From: Marthasterias glacialis
Taxonomy: Eukaryota; Echinodermata; Asteroidea; Forcipulatida; Asteriidae
Direction of reading: 5' to 3'
DNA: 64,000 nt
NCBI GenBank assembly: GCA_911728455.2
Contig: OU452225.1
Span: 16,156,731-16,220,730, forward strand
The position numbers were made by a program, and so were the translations under genes. Below the pieces are notes generated by a model, which saw only the letters and a program-made list of their open reading frames with translations, made no database searches and had not been told where the DNA came from. Numbering within the stretch: position 1 is the first letter of the stretch; each line of letters begins with the position of its first letter. This document shows positions 21,271-31,286 of the stretch, piece by piece.

Positions 21271-21380
21271 ATACAGTGTGAGTCTGACGACTAGGACGAA
21301 ATATAATTTCCAATTATGTAAGGGACTTACCTGCCATATAATTGGAATTATATGAGGACGTAGGAGGAGAGACTCACACT
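21271..21380. repeat. DIRS internal complementary region (ICR)
   Basis: Bases 21,271-21,308 are the complement of the left end (including the left-specific GACGACTAGGACGAAATAT). Bases 21,305-21,380 are the complement of the right end (TTCCAATTATGTAAGGG through GAGGAGAGACTCACACT). They overlap at AATT (21,305-21,308), the same AATT that marks both insertion edges. In the DIRS replication model the ICR templates completion and joining of the ends into a circle. Confidence 0.93.
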
Positions 21381-21471
21381 CCCTCCCGGCGCCTCAGATT
21401 TCTTCAGTTCCCACCCATCTGTGAGTCAGCCTCAGCCAGGCCTTTGCTTGGTTAGTTTTAGATCTACAAAG

Positions 21472-21615
21472 AGACGTGGTTCAACGGTCGCATGATGGTC
21501 TTATACCTGGGGGGACTACAGCTAATTTGCATTTTTATGAATGAAGGAATGAACCATTTTCTTCAAAGGGGTGGTGCAAACCGTATTACAAGGAACAATA
21601 ATACAGTGTGAGTCT
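21472..21615. repeat. DIRS right inverted terminal repeat
   Basis: Complement of 15,883-16,026, no mismatch seen. Followed by a right-specific 61-bp end (21,616-21,676) that also appears inverted in the ICR. The 90 bp between ICR and this repeat (21,381-21,471) is unique. Confidence 0.92.
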
Positions 21616-21680
21616 CTCCTCCTACGTCCTCATATAATTCCAATTATATGGCAGGTAAGTCCCTTACATAATTGGAAATT

Positions 21681-23875
21681 TGCAAGCCCAGATCTGCCTT
21701 ATTTCATGAAGAATCCACTATTTTTCGGCCCAAACTTTTAGGTCCAAATAATCAAAAATTTGCTGTTACCTCACTTCAAAAAATTTGAGTTTTTGACCAA
21801 ATTTCAAGATTGTTTTCCTTCTACCAAGTCAAGTGGGCATATCGCTCTTTACCAGCACTCTAAGGCAGGGATCTGTGTTAGTTCAGAAAGTATCCACCAT
21901 TTTTCTGCCCAAACCTGGAGGTCCAAAAAAAACAAAAATTTGCTGTTACACAACCTCAAAAATTTGAGTTTTTGACCAAACTTTCAAAGTTGTTTTTGCT
22001 CTACCAAGTCAAGCGGACATATCGCTCTGTACCAGTGCTCTAATTTGCAAGCCCAGATCTGCCTTATTTCGGGAAGTATCCAGCATTTTTTGGCCCAAAT
22101 TTTTATGTCCAAAAAATCCATAATTTGCTGTCACCCCACCTCAAAAAAAATGCAGTTTGGGACCAAACTTTCAAAGTTGTTTTCGCTCTACCAAGTGAAG
22201 CGGGCATATTGCACGGTACCAGCGCTCTTATTTGCTAGCTTGGATCTGCCTTAGTTCTGGAAGTATCCACCATTTTTCAGCCCAAACTTTTAGGTCCAAA
22301 AAACCACAATTTTTGCTGTAACCACACTCAAAACAATTTGAGTTTGACCAAAATTTCAAAGTTGTTTTCCCTCTACCAAGTGAAGCGGGCATATTGCACG
22401 GTACCAGCGCTCTTATTTGCTACCTTGGATCTGCCTTAGTTCTGGAAGTATCCACCATTTTTCAGCCCAAACTTTTAGGTCAAAAAAAACCACAATTTTT
22501 GCTGTAACCACACTCAAAACAATTTGAGTTTGACCAAAATTTCAAAGTTGTTTTCCCTCTACCAAGTGAAGCGGGCATATTGCTTGGTACTAGCACTCTT
22601 ATTTGCTAGCCGAAGCTGGCTTGTTTCGGGAAATATCCACCATTTTTCGGCCCAAACTTTTAGGTCCAAAAAACCACAAATTTTGCTACCACACTTCAAA
22701 AAGTTGGAGTTTTGGACCAAACTTTCAAAGTTGTTTTCGCTCTACCAAGTCAAGTGGGCTTATCCCCCGGTACCAGTGCTCTAATTTGCAAGCCAACATC
22801 TACCTGAAGTTGGGAAACATCCACCATTTTTTGGCCCAAACTTTTAGGTCCAAAACACAACAAATTTGCTGTTACCCCACCTCAAAAAATTGGAGTTTTG
22901 GAACAAACTTTCAAAGTTGTTATCGCTTTACAAAATCAAGCGGGCATATCACTCGGTAGCAGCGCTCAAATTTGGAAGCCCAGATCTGCCTTAGTTCTGG
23001 AAGTATCCACCATTTTTCAGCCCAAACTTTTAGGGCCAAAAACCACAAATTTTTCAAAACTCCTTAAAAAAAAAGTTGGAGTTTTGGAGCAAAATTTCAA
23101 AGTTGTTTTTGCTCTACTAAGTCAAGAGGTCATATCCCCTGGTACCATGGCTGATATTCGCAAGTCCGAATCTGCATTAGTTCAGGAAATATTCACAATT
23201 TTTTGGCTGAAACTTTTATGGCCAAAAACCACATATTTTCCTTAACCCCCCTAAAAAAAGTTGGAGTTTTGGAGCAAAATTTCAAAGTTGTTTTTGCTCT
23301 ACTAAGTCAAGAGGGGATATATCTCGCTTTACCAGCGCTATAATTTGCAAGTCCAGATCTGCCTTAGATTGTGAAATATCTATTATTCGGCTAAACTTTT
23401 AGAGCCAAAAAACAAAACAAAAAATCTGTTACCTACCCCCCACCCTTAAAAAAACCCCTGAGTTTTGAACCAAAGTTCAAAGTTGTTTGGCCCTACTGAG
23501 TCAAGATGACAAATCCCTTGGTACCAGTGCTCTATTTTGCAAGCCCTTATCTGGCTTAGTTCAGGAAATATCTGTCATTTTTTGGCTTCAACTGTTAGGG
23601 CATAAAACCAAACATTTTCCCCCATAAAATAACCCTGAGTTTTTGACTAAATGTTCAGAGTCGTTTTGCTCCACCAAGTCAAGATGACAAATCGCTTGGT
23701 ACAAGTGCTCTAGTTTGCAAGCCCTTATCTGGCTTAGTTTAGGAAATATCAGCCAATTTTTGACTTTAACTTTAAGGCATAAAACCAAACATTTTTTTCC
23801 GTTACTCCCCCCCCCTTAAATAAATTGGAGTTTTGGACCAAAACTTCAAAGTCGTTATTGCTCCACCAGCCGTCT
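21681..23875. repeat. 184-bp satellite array, right part
   Basis: About 12 further units of the satellite at 12,790-15,860, starting TGCAAGCCCAGATCTGCC directly at the DIRS edge. Units near 22,190-22,564 form a near-identical adjacent pair (CTTATTTGCTA(G/C)CTTGGATC). The block 22,640-22,985 is close to 13,750-14,090 on the other side of the DIRS. Units diverge steadily to the right and lose similarity near 23,875 (CTCCACCAG). Confidence 0.88.
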
Positions 23876-23971
23876 AAACTTCAGTACTGGACCAAGTATA
23901 TGGGATGCTGTACTCCCTTTTAAAACTTGTTTGACTGTAATGGTCGTACTACTAGGGCCCCAGGGAAGCAT

Positions 23972-25056
23972 GTTGGTGTACGCTGTGATGAAATCAATTG
24001 ACTATGACTGTGTGATACCCTGTTCCAAAAAATTGCCCAAATTACAATTACAACAAAGACAACATAATTGCTGAAAATCACCTACTGGCTTCTCAAGATA
24101 TCAAAGATGAAATAACAGGCACTTAATTGGGCTAAACTGTCGTATCCGACTGCCACTCTAGTTCTATTATTAATTTAGGTAAAACTCTATCCTCACCTAT
24201 CTGGAAAGGTTGAAAAAACATTGCAAAAAGATGTTCAAAAAGTGGTTGTTGGATACGAAAACTTTCCCTGAACTTTACGATCCCAGGCCTTAATCTTAAG
24301 AAACATGGGGGCAGGCCTTTGCTGGCCAAATCAGAGAAATCAAACAATTTCATGTTGGCCAAGTTGGTAGTGACAGTGCAATTTTTTTGAAGGGCATGCT
24401 GGTCAACTCGACAGGGCATGGGGCCAATGGCCTCGATGGCCTCGGTTAAGATCAAGGCCTGCGATCCTCTTCTGTCCTCCAAATCGATGTTTTTTAAGCC
24501 CAAAGCGAAACCATCCAGCCATTAGGTTCACTTTCTTACAGAACAGTCATGTGACACTACATTATCATCAACAACTATTTCCTCATGTGTAAAAGGTTGT
24601 ATCATCACTGATGCCCTGAGTTGAGTATTGTTTTGTACAGTCAAGGCAGGATACCAGCTGTGGAGTGTCAATGACCCCCCTCCCCACAATGAATACAGAG
24701 AGAGTGTGTTTTAAACAGCCACTACTACACGGCTGGTATCCTATGTTGACTGTACAAAAACAATGTAACTCATCTCAGGGCATCAGCGAACATGCAATCC
24801 GCGTAGTGAATACAACTTTTGACATGAGAAAATAGTTGTCGACGAATATCCAAATCCCAAATTTAAAGGGTGCATGGTGGGCCCTAGTTTTACTTTGGGC
24901 CTCAAAAACAACGATTTGGAGGTCAAGAAATGATTGTTAGTACAATTAAGTGCCTGTTATTTCTTCCTTGATATCTTTGTTGAATCTTCGTCAGGGGCAA
25001 TTTGTTTTAATAGGGTATCACACCGTCATATCAAATTGCCTTCATTACAGTGTATA
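23972..25056. mobile_element. Palindromic (long-TIR) transposon, diverged, about 1.1 kb
   Basis: The two halves are inverted copies. Examples are GTGTGATACCCTGTT (about 24,010) with its complement near 25,015; AACAGGCACTTAATTG (24,115) near 24,945; TCCTCCAAATCGATG (24,476) near 24,915; CAACAACTATTTCCTCATG (24,568) near 24,825; and TGCCCTGAG.TGAGTA..GTTTTGTACAGTC (24,610) near 24,760. The turn lies around 24,664-24,730. The right half has lost about 150 bp that the left half keeps, and the left half carries a 178-bp insertion. No transposase frame survives. Edges are approximate. A related half is at 5805-6075. Confidence 0.75.
24284..24461. mobile_element. 178-bp MITE nested in the palindromic element
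   Basis: Begins CAGGCCTTAATCTTA and ends TAAGATCAAGGCCTG, near-perfect inverted termini (one mismatch in 15). Flanked by CGATCC on both sides (24,278-24,283 and 24,462-24,467), a 6-bp duplication. The related sequence at 5805-6075 reads straight through the site (ACGATCATCTTTTGTCCTCC), confirming an insertion. The termini and short duplication suggest a hAT-like MITE, which is an inference. Confidence 0.8.
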
Positions 25057-25261
25057 CCCCCAATGGTTCACTTGAGTGATAGTATGCCCATCCAAGTCAC
25101 CAAAAAAGGGACTACAACACCCTAGTTACTGGGTCTACTTCAGTATGTTTCTCATTCATTGTAGTTTTGCCATGGCCAAAAAAACCCTCCTAAAACGGAT
25201 GTTAGTCTGTGTCAGTGTCTGCATAATGCCATATTTCAAATGTTTTGCCCACTTGGAAATG

Positions 25262-25439
25262 TTGCCAGAGAGCCCTTGCCCTCTTACAGCTCTGTGAACA
25301 AATATCCCATTGAACGTGTGTTAGAAGGGCATTGGGAGCAGCAGCATCACCGCTTACTAATTGATTCAGGGCTGAAGATGCTGATTGTAGGCTGGGAAAG
25401 TTTGATTCATGGATGCAGGACTGCTGGACCTACCTGCAG
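25262..25439 (+). repeat. Exon-like dispersed repeat, copy 2
   Basis: Related to 12,540-12,761. Carries TTGCCAGAGAGCCCTTG, TACAGCTCTGTGAAC, GGGCATTGGGAGCAGCAGCA, GGCTGAAGATG, TTTGATTCATGGATGCAGGA and ends CTACCTGCAG before GTAAAA. Confidence 0.65.
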
Positions 25440-25683
25440 GTAAAATCAATTTTTCTACTGCCATTATTTCTGGATTTATGAACAGGAGGCTATTGACTTG
25501 TTCGTAGCAGGTCTGTTTTTCGATTCAGTGCAGCACCCTTGTTGGGCCATTGTTTACGTACACACACAGCCTTGTAAATAATTATTTGAACTCCTGGGGC
25601 TGGCCTCATTCTCTGGCCCATGGTATCCTCCCTGTTTATCCCTCAACCCTAGACTACACATTGCCAGAGAGCCCTTGAGTAAG

Positions 25684-25889
25684 ACTTTCTAACAGTGGCA
25701 CATTTGTCCAGATCCTTGCAACATTTGGGAAGATATTGCCATTCTAAAAGTCTTGTTTTCCCTCTCTGACAGCTCTGTGTGCAAAACATTCTGTTGAACA
25801 CGCATTTGAAGGGCATTTTCAGGGTGAAGATGTCATTGGAATGTCAGAAATTTGATGTTTGGATGCAAGACTGCTGGAACTAACTGCAG
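25684..25889 (+). repeat. Exon-like dispersed repeat, copy 3
   Basis: About 430 bp downstream of copy 2. Preceded by the same TTGCCAGAGAGCCCTTG block (25,662). Shares GTCCAGATCCTTGCAACATT with copy 1 and ends CTAACTGCAG before GTATAA. Confidence 0.65.
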
Positions 25890-26245
25890 GTATAACCTTT
25901 TTTGTTTGTTTATACCCATGACTTCTGGAGTTATGGATTGTGAGGCTTCTGGCTTGTTCGGGGGGGGGGGTCAAACATTCATAAATTCCCTAGGCAGTTT
26001 ATGCAGTCCTTTTGGTTGGAAGGTGGTCACATGACCATGTTTACCTGGTATTAAATGACTGATTAATTCATAGCTGGAGCAGATTAAGACCGGTCGGCTA
26101 TTGCACATTAAGCGCTAACAGCCATACGTGTGTTGGCATGCAAGCTTACATGGGCACTAATTTACTCAGTACACAATCAATACATGCCAGTACTCAATGT
26201 CAATTCTATTAGTACTAGTGCAACAGCACAACCTTTGAGTGTCAC
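25890..26245. other. Sequence without a supported feature
   Basis: Contains a short G10 tract near 25,961. No frame or repeat recognised. Confidence 0.4.
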
Positions 26246-27268
26246 ATGCTGAGGACAGGAATTGGAAATATTAAAAAGCAGGCAAGTTCAATATTTGAGA
26301 AAATTAAATTGGCCGTTCCAACTGCTTATCGATCAAAAGGACCTGTTGTAAAATTACCTCAAGGGTGGAAACATGAAGGAAAGTTACCCTCCTGCCTGAG
26401 AGGATCCAAGATTCCATGCAACCACTTTGAAATGACATTGTCAATATTTTGTAATACTTGTGATCATCTATTTAGTGTTTGTTTCTTCTTTTTTCAAAAG
26501 GTATGCATTGAGACGTCTGCTGAGGATCCTGAATGGAAATAACCCTCCCTGATAGTAGACCTACGCAGCACATCAGATGGAGTTGTACCACAGGAACTTG
26601 TACATATGGAAGCCCAACGAGCACCTTGAGTAACTACATTGCTGTAATGTCATAGTCTACCAAGCTGCACATGAAAAGTGCTCTTTTACTGTGAGCAAAG
26701 TGACTTTTTTATCAGATAGGACCTACATGTAGTTCAATGGACAAGTCTTTGAGGATACCAACTTCCTTGAATTTTAACCACTCAATGACATTCTGGTAAA
26801 CATTGAGGACATACGTGCTACAAGTTCACATCAATATGAACTTCATAAAGGGATTATAACTTTAAGTCAACTTTTTTGTCCAGAGAAAATAAGCCACCTG
26901 GTAAGCCTTTTTGAAGACATCAACATTGAGAAACCTTTTCCAGAACAAAAGCCAGCTAGACAATTACAACTACTTTACAAAATAAATCAGACAAGATTGG
27001 TTGTAAATGAAGACAACCTTCATGTCATCTCTGTTAATGCTGCGGGGCCAACAGTTGCTAAGATGTGAAGACCAGGGAGAGAATGTTGAACTTGATGATA
27101 AAAGAACAGTTTTCAGAACACATTTTGAAAGTTTTGAAGGATTTATAATTCAATGTGTACAAAGTGAATCATTTGTGAAGGAAATAAAACCAACATGGTT
27201 TCGCTGTGAAATGAGCAATCAGTTTCATTACATTTGTTTTCCAAATCACTTGAATCAAGAAAAATAGA
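26246..27268 (+). pseudogene. Decayed coding-like region, unrecognised
   Basis: Several + frames in series look protein-like but are broken. 26,246-26,542 reads GNIKKQASSIFEKIKLAVPT and WKHEGKLPSCLRGSKIPCNH. About 26,880-27,067 reads ISHLVSLFEDINIEKPFPEQ and LVVNEDNLHVISVNAAGPTV before a stop. 27,007-27,267 continues in another frame with GENVELDDKRTVFRTHFESF and ends ICFPNHLNQEK. An acceptor-like TTCTTTTTTCAAAAG lies near 26,500. I do not recognise the family. It could be a host pseudogene or part of a transposon. Confidence 0.3.
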
Positions 27269-28004
27269 TGTTTTAAATTGTAACATGTGACTTTTGATTT
27301 CAGATAATTATTATCATTTGGGGCAAACAAATGGTGTTGTGCACAACCCTCCCTGTAATGAACAGAGGTTTGAAAAACCACTGGTGTAACAGTTGATTTA
27401 TCGATTAAGGTATAATTCTCTGCTTCAAATGATGCTATAGACTTTTTATTTTAAGGTCTTGTGAAGCGATAGTTTTCAACCTGTCCATTGTGTTCTTGAC
27501 CCATCCGGGGGTCATCCTGACCTGCAAATCCAAAACATAACACCTTAAATTGGCACAGTTCAGACTGTTCTGTGAAACACTGTGCATGTTGTGCATTATT
27601 GGTGTCACCTCTAAACCATGGAGGCCGTATAGAAGATGAATGAAAATGGAACTCAGGACAGGCACAAAAAATATCATCATAGGGATCAAACCAAAAATAC
27701 TATGTTGGAAAATGTTTTAGCCGAGAGGTTAAGGTTTTCTCCTAATGTTTTTAGAAAAAAAGTCCGGGTTTTACATAAACTTTATTTTGTTCATTTTTAT
27801 TGTTATAATACAACACACAAGCTTCAATGTACGGTGCACACGCGGTTATGCATGGTGTCCCAAATTCCAGAACAGCTAGTTTATCGATAATGTGAAAATT
27901 AATAAGCCAAATGAATAGGGGGAAACTTGAAGAATTACTGACTGTTTCCTGATGTGTCGCGAAACCCGATGGGAAATATAGAGCGGCAGTAAAGAGGGGC
28001 TCAA
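27269..28004. other. Sequence without a supported feature
   Basis: Short overlapping frames on both strands (80-96 codons) show no domain and no repeat was recognised. Confidence 0.4.
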
Positions 28005-28441
28005 AAGTCAAATTCAGTTTTGTGATGCACTCATTTTCCAATGGATAGAGTCTTCATGAAAGGGTAAAACAAGTCTCTAACCTTAAGTTATAACAGTTTA
28101 AAATTTTATGTCACATCCTTCCAGTGCAAATTTTGTCAAAATCCAAAAACGTCAAAGTGACATCACATATTGAATTTATGAGTCAGTACATTTTCGAACA
28201 AGAATTATTTTGTTTGCCAGTCCTGAATTTCAATCTTGTTTAATGAAGAAGGCATTGAATCTTTTTACTGACGCAAAAATTCCTCTTTGGAATGTACAGA
28301 CCCATCAAACAATATTTTACACCATTTTAAAGGGAGGTCATAGACTTGCTCCCACCCCCCCCCCCCCCCCCCCCCCATCCGCTTTCATAAGGACTCGACT
28401 ATTGAAAAATGAGTGCCTCACAAAACTGAACTTGACCTTGG
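28005..28441. repeat. Inverted repeat with a C22 tract in its spacer
   Basis: Left arm about 28,005-28,064 (TCAGTTTTGTGATGCACTCA) is the inverted counterpart of about 28,381-28,438 (TGAGTGCCTCACAAAACTGA). The 22-C run at 28,355-28,376 sits just inside the right arm. It is probably the remains of a foldback element. Arms are about 60 bp and diverged. Confidence 0.6.
28355..28376. repeat. Homopolymer C22 tract
   Basis: Uninterrupted run of 22 C residues, length uncertain as for any long homopolymer. Confidence 0.9.
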
Positions 28442-28449
28442 AGTCCATC

Positions 28450-28830
28450 ATTTTGATGTCCATGCCACCAAGTGAGCCCCCACCCCCCGGTGATGCACCC
28501 CCCCTCATTTGAAATCTGGTCTTTTGAGATTAAAATTTGAGAGTAAAATGGTAAGATTTTATCAGCTTTTTATAATAATTTCAGTGCTAAAAAAACAAAA
28601 CCATTTTTTTCACTTAGACACAGACAGAGCAATTAATTTTACATCCTCGTCAGATTATCTTGAAACGGAGTAATAATAGTAACTGACATAACACAAGCGC
28701 TAAAAGGGGTTCGTTTAACAGAAATGCTAACGCAAACTACATTTTGAATCGTCCAGAAGTATCCATAGAAAAAGGGTGCCCCCTTTTGTGCCCCCCCCCT
28801 AAAATTTGAGCCATTTGTGTCGCTGCTGAT
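28450..28830. repeat. Dispersed repeat family, copy 2
   Basis: Diverged, longer relative of 8253-8540 (TCTTTTGAGAT.AAAATT near 28,520; AAAAGGGG near 28,702; TTTTGTGCCCCCCCC near 28,782). C-rich at both ends, non-coding. Confidence 0.6.
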
Positions 28831-28861
28831 TGCACTGATCCTGGTTTGGTATAAAGATGAC

Positions 28862-29302
28862 CTACTCTACAAAGTCAAGAGACAGCAATGTCCCGGGTTG
28901 GCAGACACCGTTATTTCGAGTCACAAGAATCCAGATAAACAAAACCAGTGACCCATATTTGTAGTCAATGGGATCCGTACAACAAGTTCCACTCAAAGCA
29001 ACATTAATTTGTGTCTTTAAAAGGCAATGGGCAAATAATTCTTGTAGTAAATACTTGCCTATTGAGGGCGCTATGTGACACCAGAGCAACACACCAAATG
29101 TTCGTGTTCTGAATTCGAGAACAGTGCACTCCCAGGTATTTTGCAGCATACCATTTTGCTGCACTTGGTCACGAAGCCCATTATTCTTTGTCATGCTTTG
29201 TGAACTGCTGAACGAGCGCCTAGTTCTTATACATTGATTAGTGGTCACGCTTGATTGCTTTTCATGTGTTCGTGTGGTGTAAAGGGCGGTTTTTAGTGCC
29301 AT
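28862..29302 (-). CDS. Hypothetical 146-codon ORF, unrecognised
   Basis: Minus-strand frame of 146 codons starting MALKTALYTTRTHEKQ. The context of the start, read on the minus strand, is GCCGCCATGG, an excellent match to the animal Kozak consensus. No domain, signal peptide or repeat is recognised. A hydrophobic stretch (SLVLFIWILV) lies near the C-terminus. It is divergent from the ORF at 29,533 across about 230 bp. It may be a real small gene, a first exon, or chance. Confidence 0.25.
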   Translation of the reverse strand: MALKTALYTTRTHEKQSSVTTNQCIRTRRSFSSSQSMTKNNGLRDQVQQNGMLQNTWECTVLEFRTRTFGVLLWCHIAPSIGKYLLQELFAHCLLKTQINVALSGTCCTDPIDYKYGSLVLFIWILVTRNNGVCQPGTLLSLDFVE

Positions 29303-29479
29303 GGCGGCAAAGAGGAAAACTTAACGAATTATGGTTGAAAAATGATAGGACCACGGTGATACTCGATAAGACAATATTGCAGGGCAAATGATGATGTGTT
29401 TGGAAAAATAAAAAGAGCATCTTGCTTGACAAACTGAAAGAAAACATGAGGAGATGGCCAGCAACATCTTGTTGGTCAT

Positions 29480-29890
29480 TGGACATTTACACGTGAGCGT
29501 GGCAAGACCTGCAACAACAGCAGAATGATACAGTGTGGCCAGTGGCGGCACAGCAGCACATCAAGCGCCAAGTGACGGGAGAAAAGAAGGAAAGTACGGT
29601 ATTGGTCAACTCTGGCCTCGTCTTAACACGCTATAGTAAGTCGAAACGGCATACAGACCGAGGCTTCCCAGACCTGCACTGCCACATCGAGGACTGCATG
29701 CCGAGAGTAACTTGTACGAGACGATGTTTGGGTGCGGTCGCCCGGGAGGTGGCAGCGGGGAGACTGCAGCAGGGAGACGGCACACACTCCGGGCTACTAA
29801 CTGGTGCAAGCGCTGTACTTCCCGGTACCTTGAGTCCGAGTCGACCAAGAAAACCGAGTCGTTTCGTTATGGTATGTAATACGCAATGAA
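29480..29890. promoter_or_regulatory. Locally GC- and CpG-rich segment
   Basis: Richer in G+C and CpG (GGTGCGGTCGCCCGGGAG, GAGTCCGAGTCGACC) than the surrounding AT-rich DNA. It lies between or over two divergent frames and could be a promoter/first-exon region. This is inferred from composition only. Confidence 0.3.
29533..29889 (+). CDS. Hypothetical 118-codon ORF in the GC-rich segment
   Basis: Frame starting MWPVAAQQHIKRQ, rich in Arg, Gly and Thr, with no recognisable domain. A donor-like ATG|GTATGT occurs near 29,870, so it may be part of a first exon that continues elsewhere. GC-rich DNA has fewer stops, so an open frame of this size may be chance. Confidence 0.2.
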   Translation: MWPVAAQQHIKRQVTGEKKESTVLVNSGLVLTRYSKSKRHTDRGFPDLHCHIEDCMPRVTCTRRCLGAVAREVAAGRLQQGDGTHSGLLTGASAVLPGTLSPSRPRKPSRFVMVCNTQ

Positions 29891-30411
29891 ATCGCCCGAA
29901 TTCACTGAATTTTAACCGTTGCTTATGTGTTATTTCGTAAATTTCACAGGACCGTTTGATCCTAAATATTTCTGTTCAATGATCAGTGTTCTTTATTAAA
30001 CCATGAGAGCAATGTCCTTGCGCTAGGATAATACGTCCCGTTTAGTCCATGAGCGAGCAATTTACTCAAATGGTGCCAATCAAACAATATTCCAATATCA
30101 ATTTTATTGCTATAAAAATAAACAACTTAGCGTACACTTGAACTTGTTTAAACTATCCCTTGATATAGGATGTCGTAATTTGCATAAATCCAACATGGTT
30201 GCCAACGGTTTCCCATTGATGAGGTCATTACTCTTTTATTTTAAATAGTATTTTCTGTACTGTAAATGCCTCAAATGCAGGTCATTGTAGGTAATCGATA
30301 CTTTGGACACTGTCTCGTAAACATCAATTTGTTGACATGTTTTGTCATGCTGTTTCCTACGAAAACCCAGTCGTTCAACGAAATCTTATATTATCCATGA
30401 GAAAATAGTCC
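29891..30411. other. AT-rich sequence without a supported feature
   Basis: No frame, repeat or RNA gene recognised. Confidence 0.45.
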
Positions 30412-30622
30412 GTTATTACGAATCAGTAAACCGTTATTACGAATAAGTAATTCGTTATTACGAATTAAATACTTTTTAATTACTAATTAGTAATTCGTTA
30501 TTATGAATTAGTAATTGGTTATTATGAATTAGTAATTCGTTGTTACAAATTAGTAATTCATTATTACAAATTAAAAACGCATTATTACGAATTAAATAAT
30601 TCGTTACTACAAAGTTGTAATT
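30412..30622. repeat. AT-rich minisatellite of palindromic units, about 20-23 bp
   Basis: About nine imperfect copies of TAATTCGTTATTACGAATTA-like units (variants CGAATCAG, TGAATTAG, CAAATTAG). The unit is close to self-complementary, so single strands could form hairpins. Confidence 0.8.
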
Positions 30623-30860
30623 AGTAAGTTATGAAAAACACCATGGCATGCACCAATAGCTACAACTCATGTGAATTAGATACTATCTTTTATAAGAGGT
30701 GTTTATCAGCCATGGCAAAGACAGTGACACGTACTGTAACTCGCTTACCACCACTGGAGCCATGGTTTGATTATAGGCTAGGGCCATAGTAAAGTTGTGC
30801 GTTGGCTCTCTCCTGTGCCACGAGAGTTTTTCTCTGGGCCGTCCGGCTTTCTTCCCCCGA
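30623..30860. other. Spacer between minisatellite and microsatellite
   Basis: Contains no supported frame. The long minus-strand frame over the next feature (Cys/Leu/Phe/Val-rich) is a translation of the AAAC repeat. Confidence 0.4.
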
Positions 30861-30863
30861 GCA

Positions 30864-31085
30864 AAACAAACAAATAAACAAACAAACAAACAAACCATTA
30901 ACCCAACAAACAGAAAAAACAAACAAACAAACAGACAAACAAACAAACAAACAAACAAAACATTAACCAACCCAACACATAAACAAACAAACAAACAACC
31001 CAACAAACAAGCAAAACAACGACCTAACAAGCAAACAAAGAAACAAACAACCCAACGACCCAACAAATAAACAAAGAATCAAACA
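30864..31085. repeat. (AAAC)n microsatellite with AACCC variants
   Basis: Runs of AAAC/AAAT/AAAG with interspersed CAACCCAACAAA motifs over about 220 bp. The open frames across it on both strands (KQTNKQTNKQ and its reverse) are low-complexity artefacts. Confidence 0.9.
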
Positions 31086-31157
31086 ACACAACAACCTGAC
31101 GGGTTAAATATGGCCATAGATAACTGATGTTTTTACTCCCTGGCAGCTTCGTGTACT

Positions 31158-31286
31158 AAAGTCCCATTGAAGATGCTTTTGAAGAGCATTCGGAGTATCT
31201 GGGCTTGCTCGTGGTTTCAGGCTAAAGATGCCGCATGGCCGTAAAAGTTTGATTTTCAGATGCAAGACTACTTCAGCTAATTGCAG
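31158..31286 (+). repeat. Exon-like dispersed repeat, copy 4
   Basis: Diverged relative of 12,540-12,761 (TCCCATTGAAGATG, GAAGAGCATTCGGAG, AGGCTAAAGATG, TTTGATTTTCAGATGCAAGA). Ends GCTAATTGCAG before GTAAAA. Confidence 0.55.

Larger units (their letters stand above)
15860..21680 (+). mobile_element. DIRS-type tyrosine-recombinase retrotransposon, about 5.8 kb
   Basis: The order is left inverted terminal repeat, gag frame (interrupted), RT/RNase H frame, tyrosine recombinase frame, internal complementary region (ICR), right inverted terminal repeat. The ends share AATT (15,860-15,863 and 21,677-21,680). Joining the flanks across AATT regenerates GCTCTAATTTGCAAGCCCAG, the normal satellite unit, so there is no target duplication. 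That is expected for a recombinase that inserts a circular intermediate. Terminal repeats appear identical and the RT and recombinase frames are open, indicating a recent insertion. A foldback element lies inside gag. Confidence 0.95.

Noticed and set aside
30683-31070. Long frames rich in KQTN or CLFV
   Set aside because: Low-complexity translations of the AAAC microsatellite.
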